A DNA stretch of 36,260 bases from an uncultured Clostridia bacterium (lineage in GTDB: Bacteria; Bacillota; Clostridia; TANB77; CAG-508), in the NCBI GenBank assembly GCA_946529215.1, contig CAMMZC010000014.1, positions 1 through 36,260 of the forward strand, in the 5' to 3' direction. Made by a program: the position numbers and the translations under genes. Position 1 is the first letter of the stretch, and every line of letters starts with the position of its first letter. The notes below the pieces were generated by a model, which searched no databases, had not been told where the DNA came from, and saw only the letters and a list, made by a program, of their open reading frames with translations. Below are positions 25,428 to 33,440 of the stretch, piece by piece.

Positions 25428-25724
25428 ATGATTTGCTCTGCAGATATTTTAAACTTAAAGACAGACATTTTAGAAAAAATTGGTCAAAAGATTATTATCA
25501 AGGGGTCTCTTGGTAGAAACAAATCTTTTGAAAAAGAAGCTACACTAGAAAAAGCATATCCAAATATATTTACGGTAAAATATTTAGAAGGGGCAAGAAA
25601 CGCAACATATAGTTATACAGATATACTTACTAGAACTGTAGAAGTTGACGTTTTAGATGGTGATACATATAGCCCACTAATTCCACCTGCACCTGAGGTA
25701 ACAAAAAAAAGAGTAAGAGTGTAA
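25428..25724 (+). CDS. veg: Veg family protein
   Basis: Veg is a small Firmicute protein that in B. subtilis is made in large amounts during growth and promotes biofilm formation. The 98-residue product aligns along its whole length: 'LEKIGQKIIIKGSLGRNKSFE' matches the family's glycine/arginine start, 'AYPNIFTVKY' the 'YPSVF' motif, and 'YSYTDILTRTVEV' the C-terminal block. A 10-residue tail rich in Pro and Lys/Arg is extra. GAAGGTG precedes the ATG. A strong promoter and a hairpin terminator make it monocistronic. The yabG-veg order is the usual one. Confidence 0.95.
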   Translation: MICSADILNLKTDILEKIGQKIIIKGSLGRNKSFEKEATLEKAYPNIFTVKYLEGARNATYSYTDILTRTVEVDVLDGDTYSPLIPPAPEVTKKRVRV

Positions 25725-25752
25725 AAAAATTCTGCTATAAAGCAGAATTTTT
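25725..25752. terminator. Bidirectional terminator between veg and the acyl-CoA ligase gene
   Basis: AAAAATTCTGC and GCAGAATTTTT (25725-25735 and 25742-25752) form a perfect 11-bp stem with a 6-nt loop. T runs are available on both strands, serving the two convergent genes. Confidence 0.9.
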
Positions 25753-25757
25753 TTATT

Positions 25758-27464
25758 TTAATTTTCTTGTAAGATCTTCTTAATTTCCTCAAATCTCTTA
25801 ACTTTTGCAGTAGTTGTTTTAATCATAGGTTCATCTGTAACAATAATTTTCTTTATATGTTTAAAAATTGTAAGTTCATTATTAATATTTTTTATATCTC
25901 CCCAAATTTTATGTTGTATTTTATCACTAGAATCTCCTTTAAAATATTCAGGATTATATACAATTTTTGCAGATATTACTAGATCGTCTCCTTTAGGGTA
26001 ACCAAATACCATATTTTCTACAACATAAGGTAATCTGCTTATTAATGTTTCTATTTCTTCTGGATAAATATTTTTTCCATTTTTTAATACAATAACACTT
26101 TTTTCTCTACCTGCTATATGTATGTTTCCTTTTTTGTCTAGACATCCTAAATCACCTGTATAGAACCAGCCATCTTTTAGAACTTCTTTTGTAGCTTCTT
26201 CATTTTCATAATAACCAAGCATTACATTAGGTCCTTTTACAGCAATCTCTCCTATCCCCTCTTCATTTGGACTATCAATTTTTACTTTTACATTGCATAA
26301 AGGATTTCCACATGAATTATATCCCATTGTGTGAATATTTTCACCAGAAACTACAGGTGCTGTTTCTGTAAGTCCATATCCTTGAACTGTGTAAATTCCA
26401 ATTGAATTAAAATCTGCTGCAACATCTGTGTTTAGTGCTGCTGCACCACTAATTACTGCTCTTACCTCTCCACCAAGCTGATCTAATATTTGTTTAAATA
26501 TTTTTCTTCTTACATCAATTCCTAATTTTAATAAGAAATTACTTAGTTTCTTACCAAATTCAAATTTTTTTCTTTGTCCTGTTTTATCTATTGTTTGCAT
26601 TATTTTTTTGTGCATTGCTTCCAAAATTAATGGCACACACACAAATACAGAAACTTTGTATTCTACTAAATTTTCTTGTATATGTCTTAATCCATCACAA
26701 AATACGTTATTTACTCCTGCACTTAGCATAAGTAATAAACATGTTGACCCATACATGTGGTGAAATGGTAAAAACGCAATATTAGTATCTGTGTTGCAAA
26801 ATGGTTGCTCATATTTTAGAGCTGCAACATTACTTGCAATATTTCTATGTGAGATCATAACAGCCTTTGCAAGTGATGTAGTTCCTGATGTAAATAAAAT
26901 TACACTCATTTTGTTATTATCAACTTTTGCATCTATGTATTTTTTATTACCATTTTGAATTTCTTTTTTACCATCTTCTATTAATTTATGCAAATTTAAA
27001 AATTCTTCGTCCTCTATGTTATCCATTAAAATATATTTTGAAAGATTTGTGTTATTTTCTTTTTTTATTTTTTTCATTAAATCTATCATATTTTCTTCAA
27101 ATACAATTGCATCTGCTTTGCTTCTTTGAAGAGACATTATTATCTCTTGCTCAGGAAGTCCTTTATCAAGTGGTACAGCAATTCCTACTCCATTTAAAGT
27201 AGCAACATAGCTTAGCATCCATTCATATCTATTTTTGCCTATTATAGCAACTCTTTTGCCTTCTAATCCTAGTTTTAGAAGTGCTGTTCCTAGCCCATTT
27301 ATATCTTCATTAAATTCTTTATATGTTATTTTTTTATATTCTTTGCTTTTACCTGTTTTAATTTTTATTGTAAATGCTGTATAATCCGAATAATTTTCTG
27401 TTGCATATTTGATAATTTCCTTTACATTCATAAAATCAACAAACTCTTTTTTTTCTTTTTTCAT
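25758..27464 (-). CDS. AMP-binding acyl-CoA/acyl-ACP ligase
   Basis: The 568-residue protein is an ANL-superfamily adenylate-forming enzyme. The P-loop-like motif 'ILFTSGTTSLAKAVMISH' (third Gly and usual PK replaced by LA), 'GYGLTETAPV', 'GDLGCLDKKGNIHIAGREK' and the C-terminal Lys region 'KTTTAKVKRFE' are all present. It resembles long-chain fatty-acid ligases, so activation of fatty acids is the best guess; the acyl chain and acceptor (CoA or ACP) cannot be told. GGAGG stands 7 nt before the ATG. The promoter lies within two abutting palindromes, suggesting tight repression. It shares a terminator with veg. Confidence 0.9.
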   Translation of the reverse strand: MKKEKKEFVDFMNVKEIIKYATENYSDYTAFTIKIKTGKSKEYKKITYKEFNEDINGLGTALLKLGLEGKRVAIIGKNRYEWMLSYVATLNGVGIAVPLDKGLPEQEIIMSLQRSKADAIVFEENMIDLMKKIKKENNTNLSKYILMDNIEDEEFLNLHKLIEDGKKEIQNGNKKYIDAKVDNNKMSVILFTSGTTSLAKAVMISHRNIASNVAALKYEQPFCNTDTNIAFLPFHHMYGSTCLLLMLSAGVNNVFCDGLRHIQENLVEYKVSVFVCVPLILEAMHKKIMQTIDKTGQRKKFEFGKKLSNFLLKLGIDVRRKIFKQILDQLGGEVRAVISGAAALNTDVAADFNSIGIYTVQGYGLTETAPVVSGENIHTMGYNSCGNPLCNVKVKIDSPNEEGIGEIAVKGPNVMLGYYENEEATKEVLKDGWFYTGDLGCLDKKGNIHIAGREKSVIVLKNGKNIYPEEIETLISRLPYVVENMVFGYPKGDDLVISAKIVYNPEYFKGDSSDKIQHKIWGDIKNINNELTIFKHIKKIIVTDEPMIKTTTAKVKRFEEIKKILQEN

Positions 27465-27536
27465 AAAGACGCCTCCAAATCTTTTTTAATTTTACTTTTT
27501 GATGAGTAGTTTACTAAGAAGTTTTAGAACAAATCG

Positions 27537-27581
27537 TTTTTTGTATAATAGGAAAGTGTTACTTTCCTATTATACAAAAAA
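27537..27581. repeat. Perfect 21-bp inverted repeat in the ligase leader
   Basis: Arms 27537-27557 and 27561-27581 are exact complements with a 3-nt centre. Each arm contains TTTTTTGTATAATAGG, so a -10-like TATAAT is present on both strands. It abuts the next palindrome. Confidence 0.75.
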
Positions 27582-27607
27582 TAATCTAGTATTGAATACT
27601 AGATTAT
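27581..27607. repeat. Perfect 13-bp inverted repeat over the ligase -10 box
   Basis: ATAATCTAGTATT and its exact complement flank a single base. The right arm includes the -10 hexamer of the minus-strand promoter, the expected place for a repressor site. Confidence 0.75.
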
Positions 27608-27629
27608 CACTTATTTATAAATCTGTCAA
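27601..27629 (-). promoter_or_regulatory. Promoter of the acyl-CoA ligase gene
   Basis: On the minus strand TTGACA (27624-27629), 17-nt spacer, TAATCT (27601-27606). The -10 hexamer lies inside a palindrome. The leader is about 130 nt. Confidence 0.7.
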
Positions 27630-27730
27630 TATACTTGACTACTAATTCGAGTATTTGTTGTAATTATTTTTCTTGAATTTAAAGTATTTAGAAACATTTT
27701 TGCAATTTTTCATAATTTTATTTCACAATT

Positions 27731-28063
27731 CTATACTTTTGTTTCTGCCCATCTTTTCATCTTTATGTCTTTGTATTTTTCAAGTATTGTAGAATACTTT
27801 TCATATTCTTCTTCCCACAATTCATTTGGCATTTTGTCAAATGCTTCAAATATCGTTTCTGCCTCTTTTAAATACAAAATTTGTTGTTGTGGACTTAAAT
27901 TTTCATATCTTTTTGAATACTCATATAATTTATCTAATGTTTGGTTTGCCTCTACAAAACTCCAAAAATCTTTTACTGTTATTCCAAATAATTTTATTTG
28001 CATTATTGCATATCCTATTAGTGCAAATATTACTAAAACTAAAAAATATATTAAATATAGCAT
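27731..28063 (-). CDS. Small single-helix membrane protein of unknown function
   Basis: I do not recognise this 110-residue protein. It has an N-terminal membrane helix (about 2-21, 'LYLIYFLVLVIFALIGYAIM') and a cytosolic or external helical part rich in Glu, Lys and aromatic residues ('FWSFVEANQTLDKLYEYSKR', then 'WEEEYEKYSTILEKYKD'). There is no signal cleavage site. AGAGGTG stands 6 nt before the ATG, a good ribosome site. It lies between the tRNA-Gln unit and the ligase promoter and appears to be transcribed alone. Confidence 0.7.
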   Translation of the reverse strand: MLYLIYFLVLVIFALIGYAIMQIKLFGITVKDFWSFVEANQTLDKLYEYSKRYENLSPQQQILYLKEAETIFEAFDKMPNELWEEEYEKYSTILEKYKDIKMKRWAETKV

Positions 28064-28161
28064 TGTTTCACCTCTAAAATTTACTCATACAATTTTATTA
28101 TACCATATATTTTTAGTATTTGCAAATTTTTGTTGGATTGGAAATTTTAATACATATTTAT

Positions 28162-28192
28162 AAAAAATACCATCCTTTTCAGAATGATATTT
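28162..28192 (-). terminator. Terminator of tRNA-Gln
   Basis: On the minus strand an 11-bp stem with G-U pairs and a short AT loop runs into six T residues, about 40 nt beyond the tRNA. A second hairpin (TTTCTGTTC/GAACAGAAA) lies between. Confidence 0.7.
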
Positions 28193-28231
28193 ATTTCTTT
28201 CTGTTCTGATTTGTTCGAACAGAAACGTTTA

Positions 28232-28306
28232 TGGCTGGGGTACTGTGATTCGAACACAGGAATGTCGGAGTCAGAGTCCGATGCCTTACCGCTTGGCGAT
28301 ACCCCA
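28232..28306 (-). tRNA. tRNA-Gln (CTG)
   Basis: On the minus strand: acceptor TGGGGTA/TACCCCA, D-loop 'CGCCAAGCGGTAAGGC', anticodon stem TCGGA/TCCGA with loop CTCTGAC (anticodon CTG, reads CAG), T-loop GTTCGAATC, discriminator G and encoded CCA. A promoter and terminator enclose it. The CTG anticodon complements the usual TTG isoacceptor rather than replacing it. Confidence 0.95.
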
Positions 28307-28323
28307 ATATTTTGTACAATATT

Positions 28324-28352
28324 ATTATACAAAATAAATTAAGTTTTTTCAA
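28324..28352 (-). promoter_or_regulatory. Promoter of tRNA-Gln
   Basis: On the minus strand TTGAAA (28347-28352), 17-nt spacer, TATAAT (28324-28329), 17 nt before the tRNA. Confidence 0.8.
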
Positions 28353-28367
28353 TACTTTTTAAAAAAA

Positions 28368-28694
28368 TTATTCATTTAACCCTCTATATAAACTAAAAAC
28401 ATTATCATATTTCAATTTTTTTAAAATCTTATAAGCTTGTTTACTTCTAACACCTTCTTGACAATAAACTACTATCTCTTGTCCTTTATCTTTTATTATA
28501 CTATTCACTTTTTTTCTTATCTCATAATATGGAATATTAATTGCACCTAAAAGATGTCCTTCATTATATTCTTGAGAGCTTCTTACATCTATAATTACAG
28601 CACCTTTATTTTGTTTAATTTTTAACTCATCCATATTTATCTCATAAGATTCCATATTTCTTCTAAACATTCTATTTATTAATTTTTCAAACAT
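28368..28694 (-). CDS. Rhodanese-like domain protein
   Basis: The 108-residue protein is a single rhodanese domain. 'AVIIDVRSSQEYNEGHLLGAINIPY' is the N-terminal signature and 'VVYCQEGVRSKQAYKIL' is the active-site loop with the catalytic Cys, expected to carry a persulfide. Such small proteins relay sulfur or act in cyanide/thiosulfate handling; the partner is not indicated. An N-terminal hydrophilic extension of about 25 residues contains no signal peptide. AGGTGAAG precedes the ATG. It is monocistronic, and a DnaA-box cluster lies upstream. Confidence 0.92.
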   Translation of the reverse strand: MFEKLINRMFRRNMESYEINMDELKIKQNKGAVIIDVRSSQEYNEGHLLGAINIPYYEIRKKVNSIIKDKGQEIVVYCQEGVRSKQAYKILKKLKYDNVFSLYRGLNE

Positions 28695-28758
28695 TTTTCT
28701 TCACCTATTTATATTTTATTATTTTACAGGTAATATAGTGAATTAAAAAAGTTGATTT

Positions 28759-29046
28759 TTATACACAGGTACATCTGCTAAAAATTGTTACATTTTTGAT
28801 ATAAAACCTAATGAAAAAAATGTCAATTTTTGTTTATTTATTAGTAGTTTTGTAAATATTTGCTTTTATTGTTACAGACTCATTTCAAAAAAACAAATAA
28901 TATTTCAAATCTATTACATTTATGTCAATTCTGTTACGTTATGTATATCAATTCTCATTCAATAATTATTCACATCCATTGTGGATAATGTGGATAACTC
29001 TGTTAATAACTTTTAATAGTGACTTTTAAATTATAGGTTATCCACA
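28759..29046. promoter_or_regulatory. Cluster of five DnaA boxes in a non-coding region
   Basis: Five sites match TTATNCACA: TTATACACA (28759-28767, plus), TTATTCACA (28966-28974, plus), two head-to-tail TGTGGATAA copies with no gap (28980-28988 and 28989-28997, minus orientation) and TTATCCACA (29038-29046, plus). Three are the strongest consensus form. The surrounding 480-bp interval (28695-29175) has no gene; it also holds three TGTTAC and two TGTCAATT motifs, and a very AT-rich tract near 29050-29140. Confidence 0.85.
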
Positions 29047-29142
29047 ATCCACTTTCTTCATTTTTATTATTTTTAACTGATTATTTTTATACTTTTTATG
29101 TATATCTTTTTTTGGCTATTTGTTTTAAAAAATTTCTTGCTC

Positions 29143-29177
29143 AAAAAAAAAGATCGAAATTAGAATCTTCGATCTTT
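29143..29177 (-). terminator. Terminator of the DUF1294 gene
   Basis: On the minus strand AAAGATCGAA and TTCGATCTTT form a 10-bp stem that overlaps the stop codon and runs into nine T residues. Confidence 0.88.
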
Positions 29178-29466
29178 ATTTTATTAATTCATATACAATT
29201 AATATTATTTCCAATATCAAAATTGCAGGCATTCCTATAGTAAATTTAGCTTTTTTAGTTTTGTGTCTAAATGTGTACATTCCGGCTATTGTGCCTATTC
29301 CTCCGCCAAGTGCAGTTATTCCAAAAAGAGTGTTCTCTGGAATTCTCCATGCATTGTTTTTAGCTTTCCATTTGTCTATTCCCATAGCCAGAAATCCTAA
29401 AATATTTATTACTATTAAATATATTATTACATTCGATATGCCAATTGATTCTATTATTTCTTTCAT
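29176..29466 (-). CDS. DUF1294 family membrane protein
   Basis: The 96-residue protein matches DUF1294. It has three hydrophobic spans (about 10-27, 43-62, 76-94) and the family motif 'GIDKWKAKNNAWRIPENTL' followed by 'LGGGIGTIAGMYTFRHKTKKAKF'. The Lys/Arg-rich loops carry 'DK.KA' and 'R.....L' typical of the family. Function is unknown. The ATG is preceded by GGAGAG. A hairpin terminator follows immediately, and the gene stands alone between the LD-carboxypeptidase terminator and the DnaA-box region. Confidence 0.92.
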   Translation of the reverse strand: MKEIIESIGISNVIIYLIVINILGFLAMGIDKWKAKNNAWRIPENTLFGITALGGGIGTIAGMYTFRHKTKKAKFTIGMPAILILEIILIVYELIK

Positions 29467-29486
29467 TCTAAAATTCTCTCCTAATC

Positions 29487-29524
29487 AAAAATCAGGTCTT
29501 AATTTATTATTTTACAAGACCTGA
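29487..29524 (-). terminator. Terminator of the S66 peptidase operon
   Basis: On the minus strand TCAGGTCTT and AAGACCTGA form a perfect 9-bp stem around a 15-nt AT loop, followed by a T run. Confidence 0.8.
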
Positions 29525-29545
29525 CTATTAAATTTTTAAACTATT

Positions 29546-30532
29546 TTATCCTTTTATACTCAATTTGATATTATCATCTTTCACTTCAAGTCTTGCAAAT
29601 CCTCCTATAGGAAATGTAAACATAGGTGTTGTATGTCCAAAATCGCAGTCAGCAATTACAGGTATATTTTTTAATTCACTTTTTTCTTTTATCATTTTTT
29701 TCCATTTATCACAAGTCATTTCCAATTCAGGTATTACTCTTCCAAGTACTAGACCTTTTACATATTTAAAATCAGGTAAATGTATTATTCCTTGTAGTAA
29801 TCTATCAATAGTCAATAATCCTTCTTTTTTATCTTCACCTACATATTCTAAAAACAAAATTTTATTCTTAATATCAGGCATAAATTCTGTTCCTTTTAAT
29901 AAATCAAAAGTGCTTAAATTTCCACCTACTATTTCACCATCTGCAGTTCCATTATTTATCGCAAACATACCATCATTTTTTATAAAATTTCTTTTTTCTT
30001 GTTCTAAAAACCAACTATCTGAACTCCATTCATTTGAAGATTTTATTTCAAATTCATTTTTCTGAAAAAACATCTTACTAAAATAATCTTGTGTATACTC
30101 AAAACCTTTTATTTCACCAAATGTAGAAAAATGAGGTCCATAATATGTGACTAATCCAGTTTTAGCATAAATTGAATCCAATACTGCTGTAATATCAGAA
30201 TACCCACATAAAATTTTAGGATTTTGTTTTATTATATCATAATCAATAAATTTTAATATTTGATTTGAATTAAATCCACCTATAATAGTAAATATTGCTT
30301 TCACATTTTTATCTAAAAATGCATTTGTTAAGTCCTCTACTCTATGTTCTATTGATGCTGTCCCATAGTATTCATCTGCTTCATTTACATATTTACCATA
30401 TGTCACTTTTAGTCCCATTTTTTCAAATCTATTTGTAGCAACTTCAATAGTTTCTTTCCCAATAATATTCATACTTCTTGATGGAGCAATTATTCTTACT
30501 TCATCTCCAACTTTTAATTTTTCAGGTATCAT
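29546..30532 (-). CDS. S66 family peptidase (LD-carboxypeptidase/MccF-like)
   Basis: The 328-residue protein is a serine peptidase of family S66, whose members are LD-carboxypeptidases of peptidoglycan recycling (LdcA) or MccF, which hydrolyses microcin C-type aminoacyl adenylates. The triad is visible: Ser112 in 'LCGYSDITA', Glu229 in 'ILFLEYVGED' and His300 in 'DFGHTTPMF'; 'GEIVGGNLSTF' is also typical. There is no signal peptide, so it is cytosolic. A loop with 'SSNEWSSDSW' and the extra length are closer to the MccF type than to LdcA, but that is by eye. A good ribosome site (TAGGAG) is 8 nt before the ATG, just after the aaRS-like gene, so the two are one operon. Confidence 0.88.
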   Translation of the reverse strand: MIPEKLKVGDEVRIIAPSRSMNIIGKETIEVATNRFEKMGLKVTYGKYVNEADEYYGTASIEHRVEDLTNAFLDKNVKAIFTIIGGFNSNQILKFIDYDIIKQNPKILCGYSDITAVLDSIYAKTGLVTYYGPHFSTFGEIKGFEYTQDYFSKMFFQKNEFEIKSSNEWSSDSWFLEQEKRNFIKNDGMFAINNGTADGEIVGGNLSTFDLLKGTEFMPDIKNKILFLEYVGEDKKEGLLTIDRLLQGIIHLPDFKYVKGLVLGRVIPELEMTCDKWKKMIKEKSELKNIPVIADCDFGHTTPMFTFPIGGFARLEVKDDNIKLSIKG

Positions 30533-30550
30533 AATTACATCTCCTATCTT

Positions 30551-31574
30551 TTATGGTAAAATATTTTCCCCATTAAATCTTAAACATATTTGCATATTTC
30601 TAATATCCTTTGCTTTTAATACCCACATTAGAAATCTTTCAATTCCCATTCCAAATCCTGCAGTTTGAATAGGGAATTCCTTTTTCATATTAATATACCA
30701 TTCATATTCATCTGATTTCACATTATGTTTTTTTAAAGATTCTATTAGTTCTTTATAGGTTTTGTGTCTTTCTCCGCATCCAATAGTTTCGCCAATCCCT
30801 ATTAATAAATCAGCATTTTTAGTTGTTCCGCTTATGTTTATTATCTTTTTTTTGATAAAATGGAACTGCTAATTCATCATAGTTTGTTACCCATATAGGG
30901 CCATTATATATTTCTATTAATTCTTTTTCTGCTTTTTTAGTTATATTTCTCCAGCCATCATTATACTCTATATATTCATTAATTTTTTCTTTAAATCTTT
31001 CTTTTAAAATTGCCTCAGCTTCATCAAAAGTTATTTTTTTAAATTTAAATTCATAATTAGCTACTCTTTTTATATGCTCAACATCTCCAACATTTTTAAC
31101 CAACTCTTCTTCCATTTCTTCTATGATTCTTTTTGATAAATATTTTACATATTCTTCAGCTAAATTCATTATATCTTCTAGATTACCAGGTATTTCTACT
31201 TCACTATGATAAAATTGGCATAAATGTCTTTCATCAGCTTTTTCTCCTCTAAATGAGGGCATTATATAATAACATCCATTTTCAAAAATTCTACAACCAT
31301 ATTCTAATAAGAATTGCATTGAATCTGCTAAATATGTATCTTGTCCTTCTAAATTAACCTTAACCGGCAAAGAGTCACTTCCTTTTCCCATAGGACTTGA
31401 TACTGAACCTGTAGTAACTGGAAAATGCATTGTTATAATATTTTTATTTGCATAGAATTCTGTCGTCGCTTTTGTTACTATATTTTCTAATAATGCTAAT
31501 TGTCTATACCAAGGACTTTTTATAACTTCAATATAATGTGTTTTTATATTTTTCCACGTGTTAGGTTCTAACAT
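30551..31574 (-). pseudogene. Class II aaRS-like protein (AsnRS/AspRS core), frameshifted at an A8 run
   Basis: The first frame (31574 to a stop at 30819) gives 251 residues with class II motif 2 'SFRGEKADERHLCQFYHSEVE' start (108-118). Motif 3 'GFGMGIERFLMWVLKAKDIR' lies in another frame ending at 30551. Dropping one A from the run of eight at 30846-30853 (minus strand) joins them into a 340-residue protein: '...VPFYQKK' then 'IINISGTTKNAD'. The protein is the catalytic core of an AsnRS/AspRS-type enzyme with no anticodon-binding domain, as in aaRS-related asparagine synthetases. AGGAGG precedes the ATG. It may be a real pseudogene, a homopolymer sequencing error, or expressed by slippage. 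The S66 gene follows 18 nt after its stop codon. Confidence 0.85.
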
Positions 31575-31696
31575 TAGTTCCTCCTACTTATTGTACTTTT
31601 AGACCAAATTTTCTGAAGGTATTTTACCTTTTATAATTTTACAAAATAAACAATCATCTTTCATTTAAATCATCATTCCTTTCAACAAGTAATACC

Positions 31697-33376
31697 CTAT
31701 CTACCAGATGGAATATTTGAAATCAATCCAAACTTTAAATCTGATATATAAATATCATTATTTTTTTCTCCATTATATGATTCTAAAACTTCAACTTGTA
31801 TATTAACCGGTTTATCAATTGTTTTTTGTACATAATCTACATCAAATATTTGAGCAATATTTGTATCTTTTAACTCAAAAATAAATTCTTTTTCATTATT
31901 TATTACAACTTTTATTTTTTTAGCTCTACTATTTAATAAATAGTCTTCTTTACTCATGTTGTTGCCATTAACAATTAGCATTTGATCGATTTTGTAATAA
32001 TAGTTATTTGTTTTCTTTTCTTTCTCCCAACCAATTCCTTCTTCTACATCTATATATGTTTGATACGAAATCTTTTCATTATATTTTTTTAGATTATCTG
32101 AAGTATAATTAAATTGTGGATAATTAGATTTGTATGAAACCCAAGAAGTTGAATCACCTTTTTCTCCTAAGGTATTTTCTATTCCATTGCTAATTCTATA
32201 TCTATTATTTAAAATACTATAAATTGTTCTTTTTTTCAGATTTTGTCCTACTTCGTCTAAGTCTACATATCCTATTCCAGAATCATCGCGTAAATCATTT
32301 AAAATATCTATATACATTAATATATTATCTTTATCAGGATACTCCTCATATTGAGATTGCCCAATATTTTTTTCTTTTGATAGAGTAATATTTTTTGTAT
32401 TATCTATTTCTGTCCTTATCCAGTAAAAATTTCCATCTTCATTTTTCTTAAAAGTATGTTTATAAATATGTAATTTATTTATTGCATTTCTTATTTGTTC
32501 TATATAATCATTGTCTCCATTTATTTTAGTATAATCTATATTTATTTTTTCTCTCTTGCTCGAAGATGAATAATTGTATATTTTTGAATTATCATCTCTT
32601 GTATCATATGTTTCTTGATAAATAAACACATCATACAAGCATATTAAATCATTTTTTTGTTCAGCTTTTATTAAATAAGTTTTTGAACTATCATATACTA
32701 TTTCTTTATTATCTCTTCTGTCCTCATCATATATTTCATATTTATATATTTGTCCATTATGAAATTCCAAAACATTATTGCCATACCATCCATTTAAGTT
32801 TTTTGCAATATATTTGTTGTCCCCATCTTTCAAAATATTGTCAATTCCTATATATTTATCTCCAAACATTTCTTTTCCAAATTTATTTATTACATCTTTT
32901 TTATACATATATACTTGATCAGAAATATTTGAGAATTGTTGTCCATTTTGATTTTTAATCTTTTTAAAGTCATCTGCATTTATTTCTTCAACATATAATT
33001 CTTTCTTATTTTCATTATTATTTAATTCTTCAGTATTAACTTTAGAATTAATTTTATCAATATATTGTATAATAAATATAATTTTTTCCACATTACTTAA
33101 AGAATCATATGTAACAATATTATCCTTATATATTTCTTTTCCATTAAACTCATTCTCTGTATTTGTACTAATCATTCTATATAATTCTGTTACTGATTTA
33201 TCCTTTAATGATAAAGAAATTGCATTGCTGAAACTATTTTGACTTTCCGATATTTTAGTATTATTTTTTTCTTCATAATTCTCATTCTTGTTTTTATTAT
33301 CTGTTAGCTTAATGCTAATAAAAATTACTCCAATTATTAAAATTACTATAAAAATACTAATTAATCTTTTTTTCAT
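31697..33376 (-). CDS. Membrane-anchored extracellular protein with discoidin-like C-terminal domain
   Basis: I do not recognise most of this 559-residue protein. An uncleaved signal-anchor (about 4-25, 'LISIFIVILIIGVIFISIKL') precedes a Lys/Asn/Glu-rich linker, so the rest is probably outside the cell. Residues about 30-430 are Asn, Asp, Tyr and Lys rich with no motif I can name. The last 100 residues ('AKKIKVVINNEKEFIFELKD', then 'VNIQVEVLESYNGEKNNDIY', ending 'ISDLKFGLI') resemble the discoidin-like glycan-binding domain found at the end of some clostridial NADase-type proteins. There is no lipobox. GGGAG precedes the ATG. It lies 64 nt after alaS and may share its transcript. Confidence 0.7.
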   Translation of the reverse strand: MKKRLISIFIVILIIGVIFISIKLTDNKNKNENYEEKNNTKISESQNSFSNAISLSLKDKSVTELYRMISTNTENEFNGKEIYKDNIVTYDSLSNVEKIIFIIQYIDKINSKVNTEELNNNENKKELYVEEINADDFKKIKNQNGQQFSNISDQVYMYKKDVINKFGKEMFGDKYIGIDNILKDGDNKYIAKNLNGWYGNNVLEFHNGQIYKYEIYDEDRRDNKEIVYDSSKTYLIKAEQKNDLICLYDVFIYQETYDTRDDNSKIYNYSSSSKREKINIDYTKINGDNDYIEQIRNAINKLHIYKHTFKKNEDGNFYWIRTEIDNTKNITLSKEKNIGQSQYEEYPDKDNILMYIDILNDLRDDSGIGYVDLDEVGQNLKKRTIYSILNNRYRISNGIENTLGEKGDSTSWVSYKSNYPQFNYTSDNLKKYNEKISYQTYIDVEEGIGWEKEKKTNNYYYKIDQMLIVNGNNMSKEDYLLNSRAKKIKVVINNEKEFIFELKDTNIAQIFDVDYVQKTIDKPVNIQVEVLESYNGEKNNDIYISDLKFGLISNIPSGR

Positions 33377-33440
33377 AATATTTTCTCCCTAATTATTTGA
33401 TAATTTATAGATAATGCATAAAAAATATATCAATTATAAT

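Noticed and set aside
27537..27607. Rho-independent terminator of the 110-residue protein's gene
   Set aside because: Neither palindrome has a T run after the stem on the minus strand; a promoter with TTGACA lies just upstream, so an operator or leader role fits better.
28147..28332. A 61-residue reading frame on the minus strand
   Set aside because: It is the familiar false frame produced by reading through a tRNA; it overlaps tRNA-Gln and its terminator.
28759..29046. Calling this region the chromosomal origin outright
   Set aside because: There is no dnaA/dnaN nearby, and genes on the right are transcribed toward it, against the usual orientation away from an origin.
31616..31630. Small hairpin AAGGTA/TACCTT between the aaRS-like gene and its upstream neighbour
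   Set aside because: The stem has only six pairs and the T run is on the wrong strand to end the minus-strand transcript.
33377..33440. T-box or other riboswitch around the tRNA-ligase genes
   Set aside because: The gap after alaS is only 64 nt, and the leader upstream of the alaS operon is outside the window; no T-box core sequence was seen.
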